Positions 1 to 8,132 of a stretch of 64,000 nucleotides of DNA are shown one piece after another (the stretch's first letter is position 1; every line of letters starts with the position of its first letter). The notes under the pieces are model-generated. The model was not told where the DNA came from and did no database searches. It saw nothing but the letters and a program-made list of their open reading frames with translations. A program made the position numbers and the translations under genes. This stretch comes from Paenibacillus sp. G2S3. GTDB lineage: Bacteria; Bacillota; Bacilli; Paenibacillales; Paenibacillaceae. The stretch is taken from NCBI RefSeq assembly GCF_030123105.1, contig NZ_CP126095.1, positions 5,022,001-5,086,000 on the forward strand, written 5' to 3'.

Positions 1-1
1 T

Positions 2-1486
2 ATAAACGAAGGGCATTCAATGCCGTTTGGCGACCAACCACATACACGCGACTTACGTTTTACGGATGACAATCAAGCTTCTCCCTTATTACTCTCTAAT
101 CTGGGAAGGTATATTTGGTGCGAAGAGCCGTTTGCCTTTTCGTTTAATGAGAGCAGCCTTACCATCGATCACAAACAGAAGCTATGGATTGAAGAAGGAC
201 ATGAATCCCTTCAAGGCGCGTACCGCCATGCATCTAAAAACCATTTTTCCCCTTCCGGTGTTACACCTGATAAACTAGCCTTCACGGCACCGCAATATTG
301 TACCTGGGTGGAAATGTTTTACGAACCGACACAGGAAAAACTCCTCAATTACGCAAAATCCATTATTCAAAATGGCATGCCCCCCGGTGTGTTAATCATT
401 GACGATAACTGGATGCAAGACTATGGAACATGGGACTTTGAAAAGCATCGATTCCCCGACCCCGCTGGAATGATCAAATCCTTACACGAATTAGGGTTTA
501 AGATCATGCTTTGGGTGTGCCCGTATGTAAGTCCCGATAGTATTAAATTCCGTCAATTACTAGACCTGGGCATCTTGATGAAGCATGCTGATGGCGCCCC
601 TGTCCTGAGGAGATGGTGGAACGGGTACAGTGCGATCGTTGACTATACAAGTACAGAAGGCTCGGCATGGTTCAGACAGCAGTTAGACAGACTGATTGAA
701 GATTACGGAGTTGACGGATTCAAGCTCGATGCAGGAGAACCTCTATTACCTGACCTAATGGATGACATTACAAAAGAGGTCGCATGGTCACGTCCTGTTC
801 GCCCAATGGAAGATTGTGAGTCATATGCCCGATTGGGAATCGGATACGCCCTTAGCGAACTGCGCATGTGCTGGAAACTCGGGGGACAGGCGCTCATTCA
901 GCGGCAACGCGATAAAACACACACATGGAATGCTGCGACCGGACTGAGAGGACTTATCCCAAATGCTATTGCCCAGGGCCTGATGGGATATGCCTACAAC
1001 TGTCCTGATATGGTAGGCGGAGGGATGGATGGTGACATTAATTCACCCGATTTCCGTTTTGATTCTGAACTTTTTATCCGTTTTGTTCAGTGCTCGGCTT
1101 TATTTCCCGTGATGCAGTTTTCCATGGCGCCCTGGCGGGTTTTGAATGGTGATGAATTGTCCTGGTGTATGGACGCCGTACAGATACGATCGGAGTTAGG
1201 GCCTCTGCTATCCGAGCTTGCCAGCCAAGCTGCTGAGGATGGGCTCCCAATCCTGCGTAGTCTGGAATTCGTTTTCCCGCGTCAAGGTTTCCATACAGTT
1301 CAAGATCAATTCATGGTTGGCGAAGCCATTCTGGTAGCACCAGTCATGAATAAGGGGCAAACAGCTCGAATGATACAATTCCCGAATGGCCAATGGCTGG
1401 GTGATGACGGAAGCATCGTTGAAGGCCCAGTTCAGGTCGAAGTGAGTGTCCCGCTTTCCCGTTTGCCATGGTATCGAAAAATCTAA
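2..1486 (+). CDS. GH31-family glycoside hydrolase (5' partial)
   Basis: Retaining alpha-glycosidase-like enzyme of family GH31, predicted to hydrolyse an alpha-linked sugar; substrate not readable. Counting from the first Met at 20, GFKLDAGE around residues 233-240 fits the nucleophile region (Asp237), and NCPDMVGGG around 328-335 fits the acid/base Asp region. LIIDDNW (about 125) and IMLWVCPYVSP (about 162) are TIM-barrel strands typical of the family. The frame stays open to the window edge upstream of that Met and no ribosome binding site precedes it, so the true start probably lies outside the window. The next gene, an oxidoreductase, begins 25 bases downstream on the same strand, suggesting a sugar-catabolic operon, with a LacI regulator convergent beyond it. 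Confidence 0.8.
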   Translation: MNEGHSMPFGDQPHTRDLRFTDDNQASPLLLSNLGRYIWCEEPFAFSFNESSLTIDHKQKLWIEEGHESLQGAYRHASKNHFSPSGVTPDKLAFTAPQYCTWVEMFYEPTQEKLLNYAKSIIQNGMPPGVLIIDDNWMQDYGTWDFEKHRFPDPAGMIKSLHELGFKIMLWVCPYVSPDSIKFRQLLDLGILMKHADGAPVLRRWWNGYSAIVDYTSTEGSAWFRQQLDRLIEDYGVDGFKLDAGEPLLPDLMDDITKEVAWSRPVRPMEDCESYARLGIGYALSELRMCWKLGGQALIQRQRDKTHTWNAATGLRGLIPNAIAQGLMGYAYNCPDMVGGGMDGDINSPDFRFDSELFIRFVQCSALFPVMQFSMAPWRVLNGDELSWCMDAVQIRSELGPLLSELASQAAEDGLPILRSLEFVFPRQGFHTVQDQFMVGEAILVAPVMNKGQTARMIQFPNGQWLGDDGSIVEGPVQVEVSVPLSRLPWYRKI

Positions 1487-1511
1487 ACACTTATATTCAG
1501 GAGATAATTCT

Positions 1512-2813
1512 ATGAAAACAATCAAATTAGCTGTCATAGGAGCAGGAGCAAGAGGTTTTTTATCCTATATGCCGTATGTCCAAAGGTTTCCCCACGAGGC
1601 GGAGGTAGTCGCAGTTGCCGAACCAAACGACGAGAGAAGAACGCGATTTGCGGAAGCATTCAACCTAACCTCTGAGCAAATTTATTCAACATGGGAAGAT
1701 CTATTGAACGGGCCCAAGCTTTGCGATGCACTCCTCATCTGCACACAGGATCAGAACCATTACCTTCCTACAATTGCTGCCCTCAGGAAGGGGTATCATG
1801 TTCTTTTGGAAAAACCTATGTCCAACAACCCGACTGAGTGCATTGAAATGGAGAAGATCGCACGTGAAGAAAGACGCTTGCTTTCAATCTGTCATGTCTC
1901 GAGGTATATCCCTTTTTGGAATAAAATAAAGCAACTCATTAATGACGGTTTCATTGGAAACGTAATGTCTATTCAACATAACGAAAACGTGGGGTACCTC
2001 CATTACGCCCATAGCTTTGTAAGAGGCAATTGGAGGAATGATGTACTCTCGAGTCCAATGATATTGGCCAAGTCTTGTCACGACATGGATCTAATCCGAT
2101 GGATTGCCGATGCAGACTGCAAGAGAGTTAGTTCCTTTGGTTCTTTAGGCCACTTTCGCATCGAAAATGCGCCTGCTGGATCGACCAACCGATGTACGGA
2201 TGGGTGCGAGGTGGAATCCACTTGTCCATATTCGGCATTGCGCTTTTATATGCAAGACCCTACATTAAATCACTTTGCAGCACTCATAACAGATCCGCCT
2301 ACCGAAACGAATAGAATGAACGCAATATTGAATGGTCCCTATGGCAAATGTGTCTATCGGACGGATAATAATGTAGTGGATCATCAAACGGTTAATATGG
2401 AATTCGAGAATGGAGTTACCGTTATTTTCAGCATGTGCGGGTTTACGCGCGATATAAATCGCACCATCCAAATCATGGGGACCAAAGGGGAAATTCGCGG
2501 TGATTTGCTAAGCGGCTGTATCGATCTATTCGAATTTTCATCAGGCACACAGTCTATCATTCATACCCCAACCAGTGACAGTGGTCATCAAGGAGGCGAC
2601 GATGGGATCATGCGACAATTCCTTTCCGACCTCCGAAATGAAAGATATGTGGGTACCTTAACTTCTGCGGAAGCCTCTCTAGAGAGTCATCTCATGGCCT
2701 TCGCCGCCGAAGAATCCAGACGGAGGGAAGGCGCCGTTATAGACATGAAGCTCTTCCGCCAATCTCTTACAACGACCTCTTCAAACGACACTCTACCTGT
2801 TCAAACCTCCTAG
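1512..2813 (+). CDS. Gfo/Idh/MocA family NAD(P)-dependent oxidoreductase
   Basis: Dehydrogenase-like protein of about 433 residues, cytoplasmic, probably oxidising or epimerising a sugar or cyclitol released by the neighbouring glycosidase (inference). The N-terminal Rossmann motif is GAGARG at residues 10-15 and the family EKP signature (LLEKPMS) is near residue 99. A cysteine cluster CTDGCEVESTCPYS near 227-239 suggests an additional metal-binding loop seen in some members. The start at 1512 is chosen over an in-frame upstream Met because AGGAGA lies at the right distance and the Rossmann fold begins there. A strong terminator follows directly. Confidence 0.85.
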   Translation: MKTIKLAVIGAGARGFLSYMPYVQRFPHEAEVVAVAEPNDERRTRFAEAFNLTSEQIYSTWEDLLNGPKLCDALLICTQDQNHYLPTIAALRKGYHVLLEKPMSNNPTECIEMEKIAREERRLLSICHVSRYIPFWNKIKQLINDGFIGNVMSIQHNENVGYLHYAHSFVRGNWRNDVLSSPMILAKSCHDMDLIRWIADADCKRVSSFGSLGHFRIENAPAGSTNRCTDGCEVESTCPYSALRFYMQDPTLNHFAALITDPPTETNRMNAILNGPYGKCVYRTDNNVVDHQTVNMEFENGVTVIFSMCGFTRDINRTIQIMGTKGEIRGDLLSGCIDLFEFSSGTQSIIHTPTSDSGHQGGDDGIMRQFLSDLRNERYVGTLTSAEASLESHLMAFAAEESRRREGAVIDMKLFRQSLTTTSSNDTLPVQTS

Positions 2814-2829
2814 TAAATAATATTATAAT

Positions 2830-2860
2830 GACCGGCCCGCAGACTGCGGGCCGGTCTTGT
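2830..2860 (+). terminator. Rho-independent terminator after the oxidoreductase gene
   Basis: An 11-bp perfect GC-rich stem (GACCGGCCCGC / GCGGGCCGGTC) with a 5-base loop, followed by TTGTTTT. It closes the GH31-oxidoreductase transcript. Confidence 0.85.
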
Positions 2861-2869
2861 TTTACGACG

Positions 2870-2998
2870 TTAACTATATTCTCCTTCGTTCGGATATAAA
2901 TTCAAAGCAAATTTTTGCGCAATATCATCCCAACTTGCGTATTCTCTACCATCATCCTCGGCAGCTGGAAACGCCAAAAAGCCATCCTCGAATTGTAG
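2870..2998 (-). pseudogene. C-terminal remnant of an unknown gene
   Basis: A 42-codon open stretch ending in TAA reads like real protein (FEDGFLAFPAAEDDGREYA then SWDDIAQKFALNLYP). It is acidic and aromatic with natural codon use, but it opens directly after an in-frame TGA and has no start codon or ribosome binding site. It lies just downstream of the lacI-type gene on the same strand. I read it as the tail of a deleted gene. Family not recognised. Confidence 0.35.
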
Positions 2999-3043
2999 TC
3001 ATTGAAGGACGGCTATTTCGGATCGAGCGTAGAGCGCCTGCCT

Positions 3044-4057
3044 CTACCCCTTATTTACCACTTTTGCGCATGATTCCCGCTCAATTAGTTCAGTCTTCAG
3101 GCTGATTTGGACTTCTGCTATATTCTTGTTCATAATCAGCTCGGTCAGCACTTTTACGATGATAGAGCTAATATCGTATCTAAACCGTCGGACGGTAGTT
3201 AATGGCGGAACCATGAACTCTGATAGCTTTAAATCATCAAAACCAACTAAGGAGACATCCTTTGGAATGCGGATGTTCATCTCAGCCAATCCTTTCATCG
3301 CACCAAAGGCAATGATGTCGTTAAACGTAAAAAATGCGGTTATAGACGGATCCTCACTCATCAATTGCTTCACTGCCTCATATCCATGTGCAGGATCAAA
3401 TGCACCCATTAGGACATTGGTTTCGGACCATGGCATTTTAAAATCGCGGAATGCATCTTTGCATCCTTCCAGCCGGTTTAAATTCACCAAATGTTGCTTA
3501 GGCCCTGCAATGATCCCAATTTTCTGATGCCCCAATTCATGCAGATATCGAATCACATTATAAGCGCCTTTACGGTTATCGTAGTCAATATAGTTATGAC
3601 CGATCTTATAGGTTCTTCCATTCGTAAGCAAATACGGAATTCCGAGTTTCTCAAACTCTTCAAACACCTTGTCATTGACAAATGGGTCAAAAATGATGGC
3701 TGCGTCCACCTTTTCCTCACTTAAAAGCTTATATGCTGGAGAGGACTGCAAGTCCGTACTATGCTTCACAATATGAATCTGATGACCATAATCCTCAAAT
3801 TCTTCCTTCAAGTGATTCAAGTCGGCAGAGGTAGACGGATCATTGTCGAAGAAGTCATTATTTCCCGGAACGATAACGACTATTTTATAGGATATATTTG
3901 CAAGTTTGGAGGGAGCGACACCTGGTTTTAAGTGTTCATTAGCAATTTCCAATACTTTTCTGCGTGTCTCTTCACTGAAATTACCCTGATTGTTCATGAT
4001 CCTGGACACCGTGCTAATTGACACGTTTGCCTTTTTCGCAATTTCTTTTAGTTTAAT
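3044..4057 (-). CDS. LacI/GalR-family transcriptional regulator (ATT start)
   Basis: Sugar-responsive DNA-binding repressor of about 337 residues. The N-terminal helix-turn-helix is complete only if translation starts at an ATT codon (4055-4057): IKLKEIAKKANVSISTVSRI. That ATT sits 6 bases after AGGAGGGG, an in-frame TAG lies four codons upstream, and no ATG/GTG/TTG occurs before the Val codon inside the recognition helix. The periplasmic-binding-like effector domain follows (GAFDPAHGYEAVKQL, TAFFTFNDIIAFGAMKGL, VSLVGFDDL). Length matches the family. A consensus promoter lies just upstream. The likely targets are the convergent GH31/oxidoreductase genes. Confidence 0.85.
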   Translation of the reverse strand: MKLKEIAKKANVSISTVSRIMNNQGNFSEETRRKVLEIANEHLKPGVAPSKLANISYKIVVIVPGNNDFFDNDPSTSADLNHLKEEFEDYGHQIHIVKHSTDLQSSPAYKLLSEEKVDAAIIFDPFVNDKVFEEFEKLGIPYLLTNGRTYKIGHNYIDYDNRKGAYNVIRYLHELGHQKIGIIAGPKQHLVNLNRLEGCKDAFRDFKMPWSETNVLMGAFDPAHGYEAVKQLMSEDPSITAFFTFNDIIAFGAMKGLAEMNIRIPKDVSLVGFDDLKLSEFMVPPLTTVRRFRYDISSIIVKVLTELIMNKNIAEVQISLKTELIERESCAKVVNKG

Positions 4058-4102
4058 TTGCTTCCCCTCCTATCTTTAGGAAATTTTTTGCGCACTAAGG
4101 AA

Positions 4103-4132
4103 ATTATAGCGTTTATTATTGTATCGAGTCAA
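4103..4132 (-). promoter_or_regulatory. SigA-type promoter of the lacI-type gene
   Basis: On the minus strand TTGACT, an 18-bp spacer and TATAAT, about 45 bases upstream of the predicted ATT start. Close to the SigA consensus. Confidence 0.7.
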
Positions 4133-4203
4133 TTTCTCCTCAACTATACTTGAGAGCAATATTTATTTACAGGGCTTCAACTTCTACAAGCTCCATACAA
4201 AAC

Positions 4204-4232
4204 AAAAAAACCTTGATTTCTCAAGGTTTTCA
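4204..4232 (-). terminator. Terminator of the diguanylate cyclase gene (copy of the tRNA-Leu terminator)
   Basis: AACCTTGA / TCAAGGTT hairpin followed on the minus strand by a T-rich run. The same sequence recurs at 6160-6188 behind tRNA-Leu. Confidence 0.7.
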
Positions 4233-4238
4233 CTGTGA

Positions 4239-4270
4239 TGCCAAGGATGGGGTACGTACCGCATATTTCG
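4239..4270 (-). other. Decayed tRNA-Leu fragment
   Basis: The sequence next to the duplicated terminator matches the 3' end of the tRNA-Leu at 6195-6280 (TGCC-AGGA-GGGG) and then, after a gap of about 22 bases, its variable-arm/anticodon-side sequence (GTACCGCA). It cannot fold into a tRNA. It looks like the relic of a second tRNA-Leu copy or of a duplication. Confidence 0.5.
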
Positions 4271-4281
4271 AGGCAATTGTT

Positions 4282-5874
4282 TCAACCATCAGCGACCATC
4301 GTCTGGTTTCTCCCCCTGCTCTTGGCCAGGTATAACGCCTGATCCGCCTTCTCCAGCAGCCCCTCCCGCTCCAATGCATGAACGGGATAATGGGCGATTC
4401 CCTGGGAGATCGTAACCTGTGTCGGGATTGGCCCGCTGCTTTGTTCCAGTGCCCGACGGACTCTTTCAGCTACGGTGAAAGCTTCCTCGGGTCTAGTGTG
4501 AGGCAGCAAGATGATGAACTCTTCGCCGCCGTAGCGGTGGCAAACATCGTCTGGGCGAAACGAGTTAACTATAACTTCGGCTACATGTTTCAGCACTTCG
4601 TCGCCGACGAGATGGCCGTAGGTGTCGTTCACCGATTTAAATTTGTCTACATCCAGTACAATGAGCGAAAACGGTTGCCCTGAGGCAATCCACTGGCTCA
4701 TCGTATACTCTAATGATCTCCGGTTCATTAAACCGGTCAGAGCATCCGTCACAGCCTCTTGGGTCAGTTGATCCGTCTGCTTCTGAATATCCGTCACGGC
4801 AAGCAACACAGCCTTGGTTAGCAGATCTGCCTCTCGGCTCCATTGCGGCTTCGCTTCTGGCAATACAAGCTTCTCCTTGCCCATCCTACTCACCAGATTT
4901 GCCAGGTAGACAAAAGGTCGGGCCAACTTGCGCGCTACGAGAATGACGCCCATCAGGAGTATAATGAACGGAAATAACGAATACCCGAGAATTGTCCGAA
5001 GGTGACCCATCAGTTGATGATGAATGACACTAATCGGCGAAACGACCACAATTCCCCAGCCGTTGGCCGGTACGCTCGAGTATCCGGCAAGCATTTCAAC
5101 GCTACGGGTGTTGCGCACTTGCTGTTCCCCGCTTTCCCCTTTCATAAGTTTCTGTACAACCTTGTTACTGCTGACATCCTCCCCAATGAGCCGCTTATCC
5201 GGGTGGTACAACAGATGCCCGCTTGAATCCACAATATAATAATAAGAGCCAGAATCGTCCACGTTGTTGTCGCCAAAAATCATAGACAAAATATTATTCT
5301 CCTGCAGATAAAATGTGCCGCTCAAAATACCGCGATATATACCATTGTTGCTGAAAATCGGCTGACTCATAAACACGATTAGTCTCTTGGTGGTTGGGGT
5401 CATGTAGGGGGAGGATATGTAAGGTTTTTTGTACGCCAGAGCTTCCAAACTGGCCTTAGAAGTAATACGGTCGCCTAATGTCCCCAAACTAGCCGGTACT
5501 ACGTTGCGGACCAGCCCGTCGGCATCGACCACAGTGATAGAATTGAAGTAATTGCTACTATTGCGCATCAGTTCCAAATAATCATCCACTTGCTTCGGCG
5601 TTGAGGTATCATCATCGGAGAGTCTGGCAGCGCTGTATTCCAAACTACTGCGCATAGACTGAAATAAGGAATCCATTGTCTTGGTCATTCGGTCAGCGTT
5701 GTAGTAATTCAGATGGAGTGTAGTCTCCATCAATGATTGTTTTTTGGACTCGTAAGAACCGATCAGAAGAATGCTTGAGGTTAGTAGAACCACCAGCGTA
5801 ACCAAGCCCGTAAGCAGCGATGTGAGACTGAGCTTTTTACTTTGACGCGGCTCGGCTCTTCTCAGTGTAAGCAA
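4282..5874 (-). CDS. Membrane diguanylate cyclase with extracellular Cache-like sensor
   Basis: Predicted to make cyclic di-GMP from two GTP in response to an external signal. Of 530 residues, a first membrane helix lies near 20-42 and an extracellular sensor of about 240 residues near 45-290 (dCache-like: DSSGHLLYHPDKRLIGEDV). A second helix lies near 297-315, followed by a linker and a C-terminal GGDEF domain. The active-site loop is GGEEF near residue 448, inside RYGGEEFIILLP, so catalysis should be intact; DVDKFKSVNDTYGH is the metal/GTP-binding part. No RxxD inhibitory site was evident before the motif. It is monocistronic, ending at the tRNA-type terminator. Alternative sensor-domain classifications are possible. 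Confidence 0.88.
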   Translation of the reverse strand: MLTLRRAEPRQSKKLSLTSLLTGLVTLVVLLTSSILLIGSYESKKQSLMETTLHLNYYNADRMTKTMDSLFQSMRSSLEYSAARLSDDDTSTPKQVDDYLELMRNSSNYFNSITVVDADGLVRNVVPASLGTLGDRITSKASLEALAYKKPYISSPYMTPTTKRLIVFMSQPIFSNNGIYRGILSGTFYLQENNILSMIFGDNNVDDSGSYYYIVDSSGHLLYHPDKRLIGEDVSSNKVVQKLMKGESGEQQVRNTRSVEMLAGYSSVPANGWGIVVVSPISVIHHQLMGHLRTILGYSLFPFIILLMGVILVARKLARPFVYLANLVSRMGKEKLVLPEAKPQWSREADLLTKAVLLAVTDIQKQTDQLTQEAVTDALTGLMNRRSLEYTMSQWIASGQPFSLIVLDVDKFKSVNDTYGHLVGDEVLKHVAEVIVNSFRPDDVCHRYGGEEFIILLPHTRPEEAFTVAERVRRALEQSSGPIPTQVTISQGIAHYPVHALEREGLLEKADQALYLAKSRGRNQTMVADG

Positions 5875-5956
5875 ACTATAACCCTCCTTGAATCTTGAAA
5901 ACTAGCTTAATCAATAATACAACAAATTAAGATGTTATTCGACAATAATCAATGAA

Positions 5957-6007
5957 CTCCAATCCCTCACACCACTGTACGTACCGTTCGATATACGGTG
6001 GTTCATG
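5957..6007 (-). mobile_element. Group II intron 3'-end remnant (domain V-like)
   Basis: Minus-strand sequence at 5971-6002 forms a long hairpin (ACCACCGTAT pairing with GTACAGTGGT, one mismatch) with AACGGTAC in its distal part, followed by GTGTGAGGG. This resembles the domain V/VI end of bacterial class C group II introns as I remember it. No reverse-transcriptase ORF remains. Such introns insert behind terminators, and a terminator lies close by. Identification from memory, moderate confidence. Confidence 0.4.
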
Positions 6008-6160
6008 AAATATTCCATATAAAAAAACTCCTCTCCAGAGCTTGTGAATTGACAAGTACTGAAAAGGAGTATTTCCAACCTGAGTTCTGTGTGCTCTGAT
6101 GTGATTCCTAAGTACAAAGGACCTTTAGCTTTTAATAAAAACTTTCCTTCAAGAAAAACA

Positions 6161-6190
6161 AAAAAACCTTGATTTCTCAAGGTTTTCACA
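6161..6190 (-). terminator. Terminator of tRNA-Leu
   Basis: AACCTTGA-loop-TCAAGGTT hairpin followed by a T run on the minus strand, five bases beyond the tRNA 3' end. Confidence 0.75.
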
Positions 6191-6194
6191 GTGA

Positions 6195-6280
6195 TGCCGA
6201 GGACGGGGGTCGAACCCGTACGGTACTCACGTACCGCAGGATTTTAAGTCCTGTGCGTCTGCCTGTTCCGCCACCCCGGC
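6195..6280 (-). tRNA. tRNA-Leu (anticodon TAA)
   Basis: 86-nt class II tRNA. The acceptor GCCGGGG pairs with CCTCGGC, the anticodon stem/loop is CAGGA-CTTAAAA-TCCTG giving TAA, a long variable arm is present (GGTACGTGAGTACC), and the T arm is ACGGGTTCGACCCCCGT. The CCA end is not encoded. Confidence 0.95.
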
Positions 6281-6390
6281 ATATTATGTGTTGTAGCTTC
6301 ATACGATGTTTACGTATAACGCGACAAGAAATATAATATCATGAATATCGATAACGCGCAATCCCTTTTTCAAAAAAAGTTTTATCACAT

Positions 6391-6430
6391 TAAAAATAAC
6401 CCGCTCCAGCGTGTGCCGACACGGGTTATT
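6391..6430 (-). terminator. Terminator of the WGxxGxxG protein gene
   Basis: AATAACCCG / CGGGTTATT hairpin followed on the minus strand by TTTTTA, 12 bases beyond the stop codon. Confidence 0.65.
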
Positions 6431-6441
6431 AGGCATGTGAA

Positions 6442-6912
6442 TTATCTGCGTTCGTCACTTCTGCTTCTCATTCCGACGAGGCCCAAAAGTCCAAACAAAC
6501 CGAGCCAACCCCAATTAGATCCTCTGCTGGTAGTACCAGTATTCGTAGTTGTGCTGGTTGCCCGATATCTACCATCCGTTGTAGTGTTGGATAGTGGAGT
6601 TACCGTATTTCTGTTGTAGTTATCCCGGGTGTAATTTTCATTGTAGTTATTGGTGTTAGGTCTGTAATTTTCCCCTGTGCGAATCTTATCTCTCATAATG
6701 CTCTCATGCTGATTCATCGTTCCCGTGGTGCCGTTCATTAGATTGCCTTCTGTATTCATCATCCGAGTGTTATTCACAGTACCATCCATGCCCGTATTCG
6801 CGTTCGGGATACCGCCTAAAGCAGCTGACCCGATTGGATTAGCGTAACTAGCTCCCATTACACTCATCGACAGTACAGTGCAGCATGCAAGGCTTGTTAT
6901 CAGCTTATTCAC
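6442..6912 (-). CDS. Secreted, Asn/Thr-rich protein with WGxxGxxG C-terminal anchor motif
   Basis: About 156 residues. A signal peptide covers residues 1-24 (KLITSLACCTVLSMSVMGASYA), followed by a low-complexity Asn/Thr/Arg-rich region. The C-terminal segment NWGWLGLFGLLGLVGMRSR is a Trp-Gly/hydrophobic helix with basic tail, the layout of the WGxxGxxG sorting-type signal found in Gram-positive secreted proteins. The GTG start at 6912 is preferred because GGGAGG precedes it by nine bases and the signal peptide begins there. Function unknown; a cell-surface role is inferred. Confidence 0.75.
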   Translation of the reverse strand: MNKLITSLACCTVLSMSVMGASYANPIGSAALGGIPNANTGMDGTVNNTRMMNTEGNLMNGTTGTMNQHESIMRDKIRTGENYRPNTNNYNENYTRDNYNRNTVTPLSNTTTDGRYRATSTTTNTGTTSRGSNWGWLGLFGLLGLVGMRSRSDERR

Positions 6913-6988
6913 AACGTTATGCCTCCCTTTATGGTTAGTTATCATTGATAATTTCCCCTTGGGTGGCATTGTCTATACATGAATAGCT

Positions 6989-7675
6989 CTACTCTTTTAC
7001 CACATTCACTGTCTTGCTCGCTGCATCATACGTGACCTTTGCTCCAAGCGCCTCAGCCAGAACTCGTATAGGCACGTACGTTATACCAGTATCAAGAACA
7101 CCATCCGTAAGTTTACTGCCATTCAAGGTTATCGTTACTTTAACGTCTTTGTTCACCTGGTCATCCTCCCCAGTAATCCTTTTTAAAGCTTCATTGACCT
7201 GATCCGTCGTAGGACGTATACCTGCCCGAAGTTGAGTCGTGGTTAAGCCGAAGGCCATCTGCAGATGGGAATAATCTTTAAAAGACGTCCAGTCCCCTCC
7301 CCATTCAAGCCCTAGCTGTTTGCCCACCTGTACAACCTCTTGCCAGTCCGCTATCTTATCTTTATCACCATCACGATTCATATCCCAGGAAAGACTATTT
7401 CCATCCGGCAGCAAAAGCGCAAAGTCAAACGCAAGGCCATAATTGTGATAGCTGGTTCCCCCTTTGGCATTGGTAACTATAGGTCCCGGCTTACTTCTGC
7501 CCTGCGCATATAAGGCATTTTGTTCCGCAATTGACCGCAACCCCTGAGTAATCACGATGGCCACTCCTCTGGCATAACTTTGCTGAATCAAAGCCTTCGC
7601 CCCTGCTGTCAAAACAGGATGAAGCCCAACAAGCCTCGCCGCCGATTTATCCCTCACTTGATCTAAAGTCAGCAT
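6989..7675 (-). CDS. M15-family L,D-peptidase (CwlK/VanY-like) with copper-amine-oxidase-N-type stalk domain
   Basis: Predicted zinc peptidase cutting peptidoglycan stem peptides (L-Ala-D-Glu or D-Ala-D-Ala bonds). From the ATG at 7675, preceded by GGGGTGA, the protein is 228 residues. TQGLRSIAEQNALYAQGRSKPG and SYHNYGLAFDF carry the first His and Asp zinc ligands, and DYSHLQM carries the catalytic/zinc HLQ site. The C-terminal 60 residues (VPIRVLAEALGAKVTYDAAS) are a stalk domain of the copper-amine-oxidase N-terminal type, common in Paenibacillus wall proteins. No signal peptide is visible, as in phage-type lysins, so the export route is unclear. Confidence 0.85.
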   Translation of the reverse strand: MLTLDQVRDKSAARLVGLHPVLTAGAKALIQQSYARGVAIVITQGLRSIAEQNALYAQGRSKPGPIVTNAKGGTSYHNYGLAFDFALLLPDGNSLSWDMNRDGDKDKIADWQEVVQVGKQLGLEWGGDWTSFKDYSHLQMAFGLTTTQLRAGIRPTTDQVNEALKRITGEDDQVNKDVKVTITLNGSKLTDGVLDTGITYVPIRVLAEALGAKVTYDAASKTVNVVKE

Positions 7676-7852
7676 AGAATCACCCCTTGGTATAATCAAT
7701 GATCCCGGCTCCCCATTCGCTTGTACTAATATCCCTGCTTGCCTTAACACACAAGCATAAACGTCTTCGGCGTCCATATAAGGAAGGACGATAAGCGTTT
7801 AAGCGAGAAATATAAGACATAAAGGATAGATGCATAACTTTCTTATATTTAA

Positions 7853-7885
7853 AAAAAAGACCCCGGTATCCCCGAGATCTACCCT
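7853..7885 (-). terminator. Possible terminator
   Basis: A short imperfect hairpin (CTCGG-GGATA-CCGGG) followed on the minus strand by TCTTTTTTTT. No minus-strand gene ends directly upstream except the YolD gene beyond a small plus-strand gene, so its role is uncertain. Confidence 0.35.
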
Positions 7886-7967
7886 GTAAAGTACCTATTC
7901 ACAGCTTCTCCACCTTGGATCAATTCCACAAAAAAGGGCAAAATATTTGCGAAAGGTGGGAACATAT

Positions 7968-8132
7968 ATGGACATTCATAGCGATAGCTATAAAGTTGCT
8001 GCCCTGAGCGAGCAGGAAGAAGCACTCGAGATTATTCGTAATGCTGAGGCTTCCATTGCACATCTGACCGGCAATCCAACCGTGACCCTAATTGCTTATG
8101 AAAAAAGTGAAGGCAGCGGTTCTCAGCATTAG
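7968..8132 (+). CDS. Small hypothetical protein (54 aa)
   Basis: Begins MDIHSDSYKVAALSEQEE and ends YEKSEGSGSQH. It is predicted soluble with one helix (residues 13-30) and a strand (TVTLIAYEK). The start is set by AAAGGTGG nine bases upstream; an in-frame Met 21 bases earlier overlaps the ribosome binding site. It overlaps the convergent YolD gene by four bases. Family not recognised. Confidence 0.6.
   Translation: MDIHSDSYKVAALSEQEEALEIIRNAEASIAHLTGNPTVTLIAYEKSEGSGSQH

Noticed and set aside
2857..3105. 82-codon plus-strand frame after the oxidoreductase gene
   Set aside because: Antisense to the lacI-type gene end and starts inside the terminator tail.
4239..4270. A functional second tRNA-Leu
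   Set aside because: Lacks most of the molecule; cannot fold.
5935..6189. 84-codon minus-strand frame between tRNA-Leu and the cyclase gene
   Set aside because: Begins inside the tRNA terminator and runs through the intron-like remnant; no ribosome binding site.
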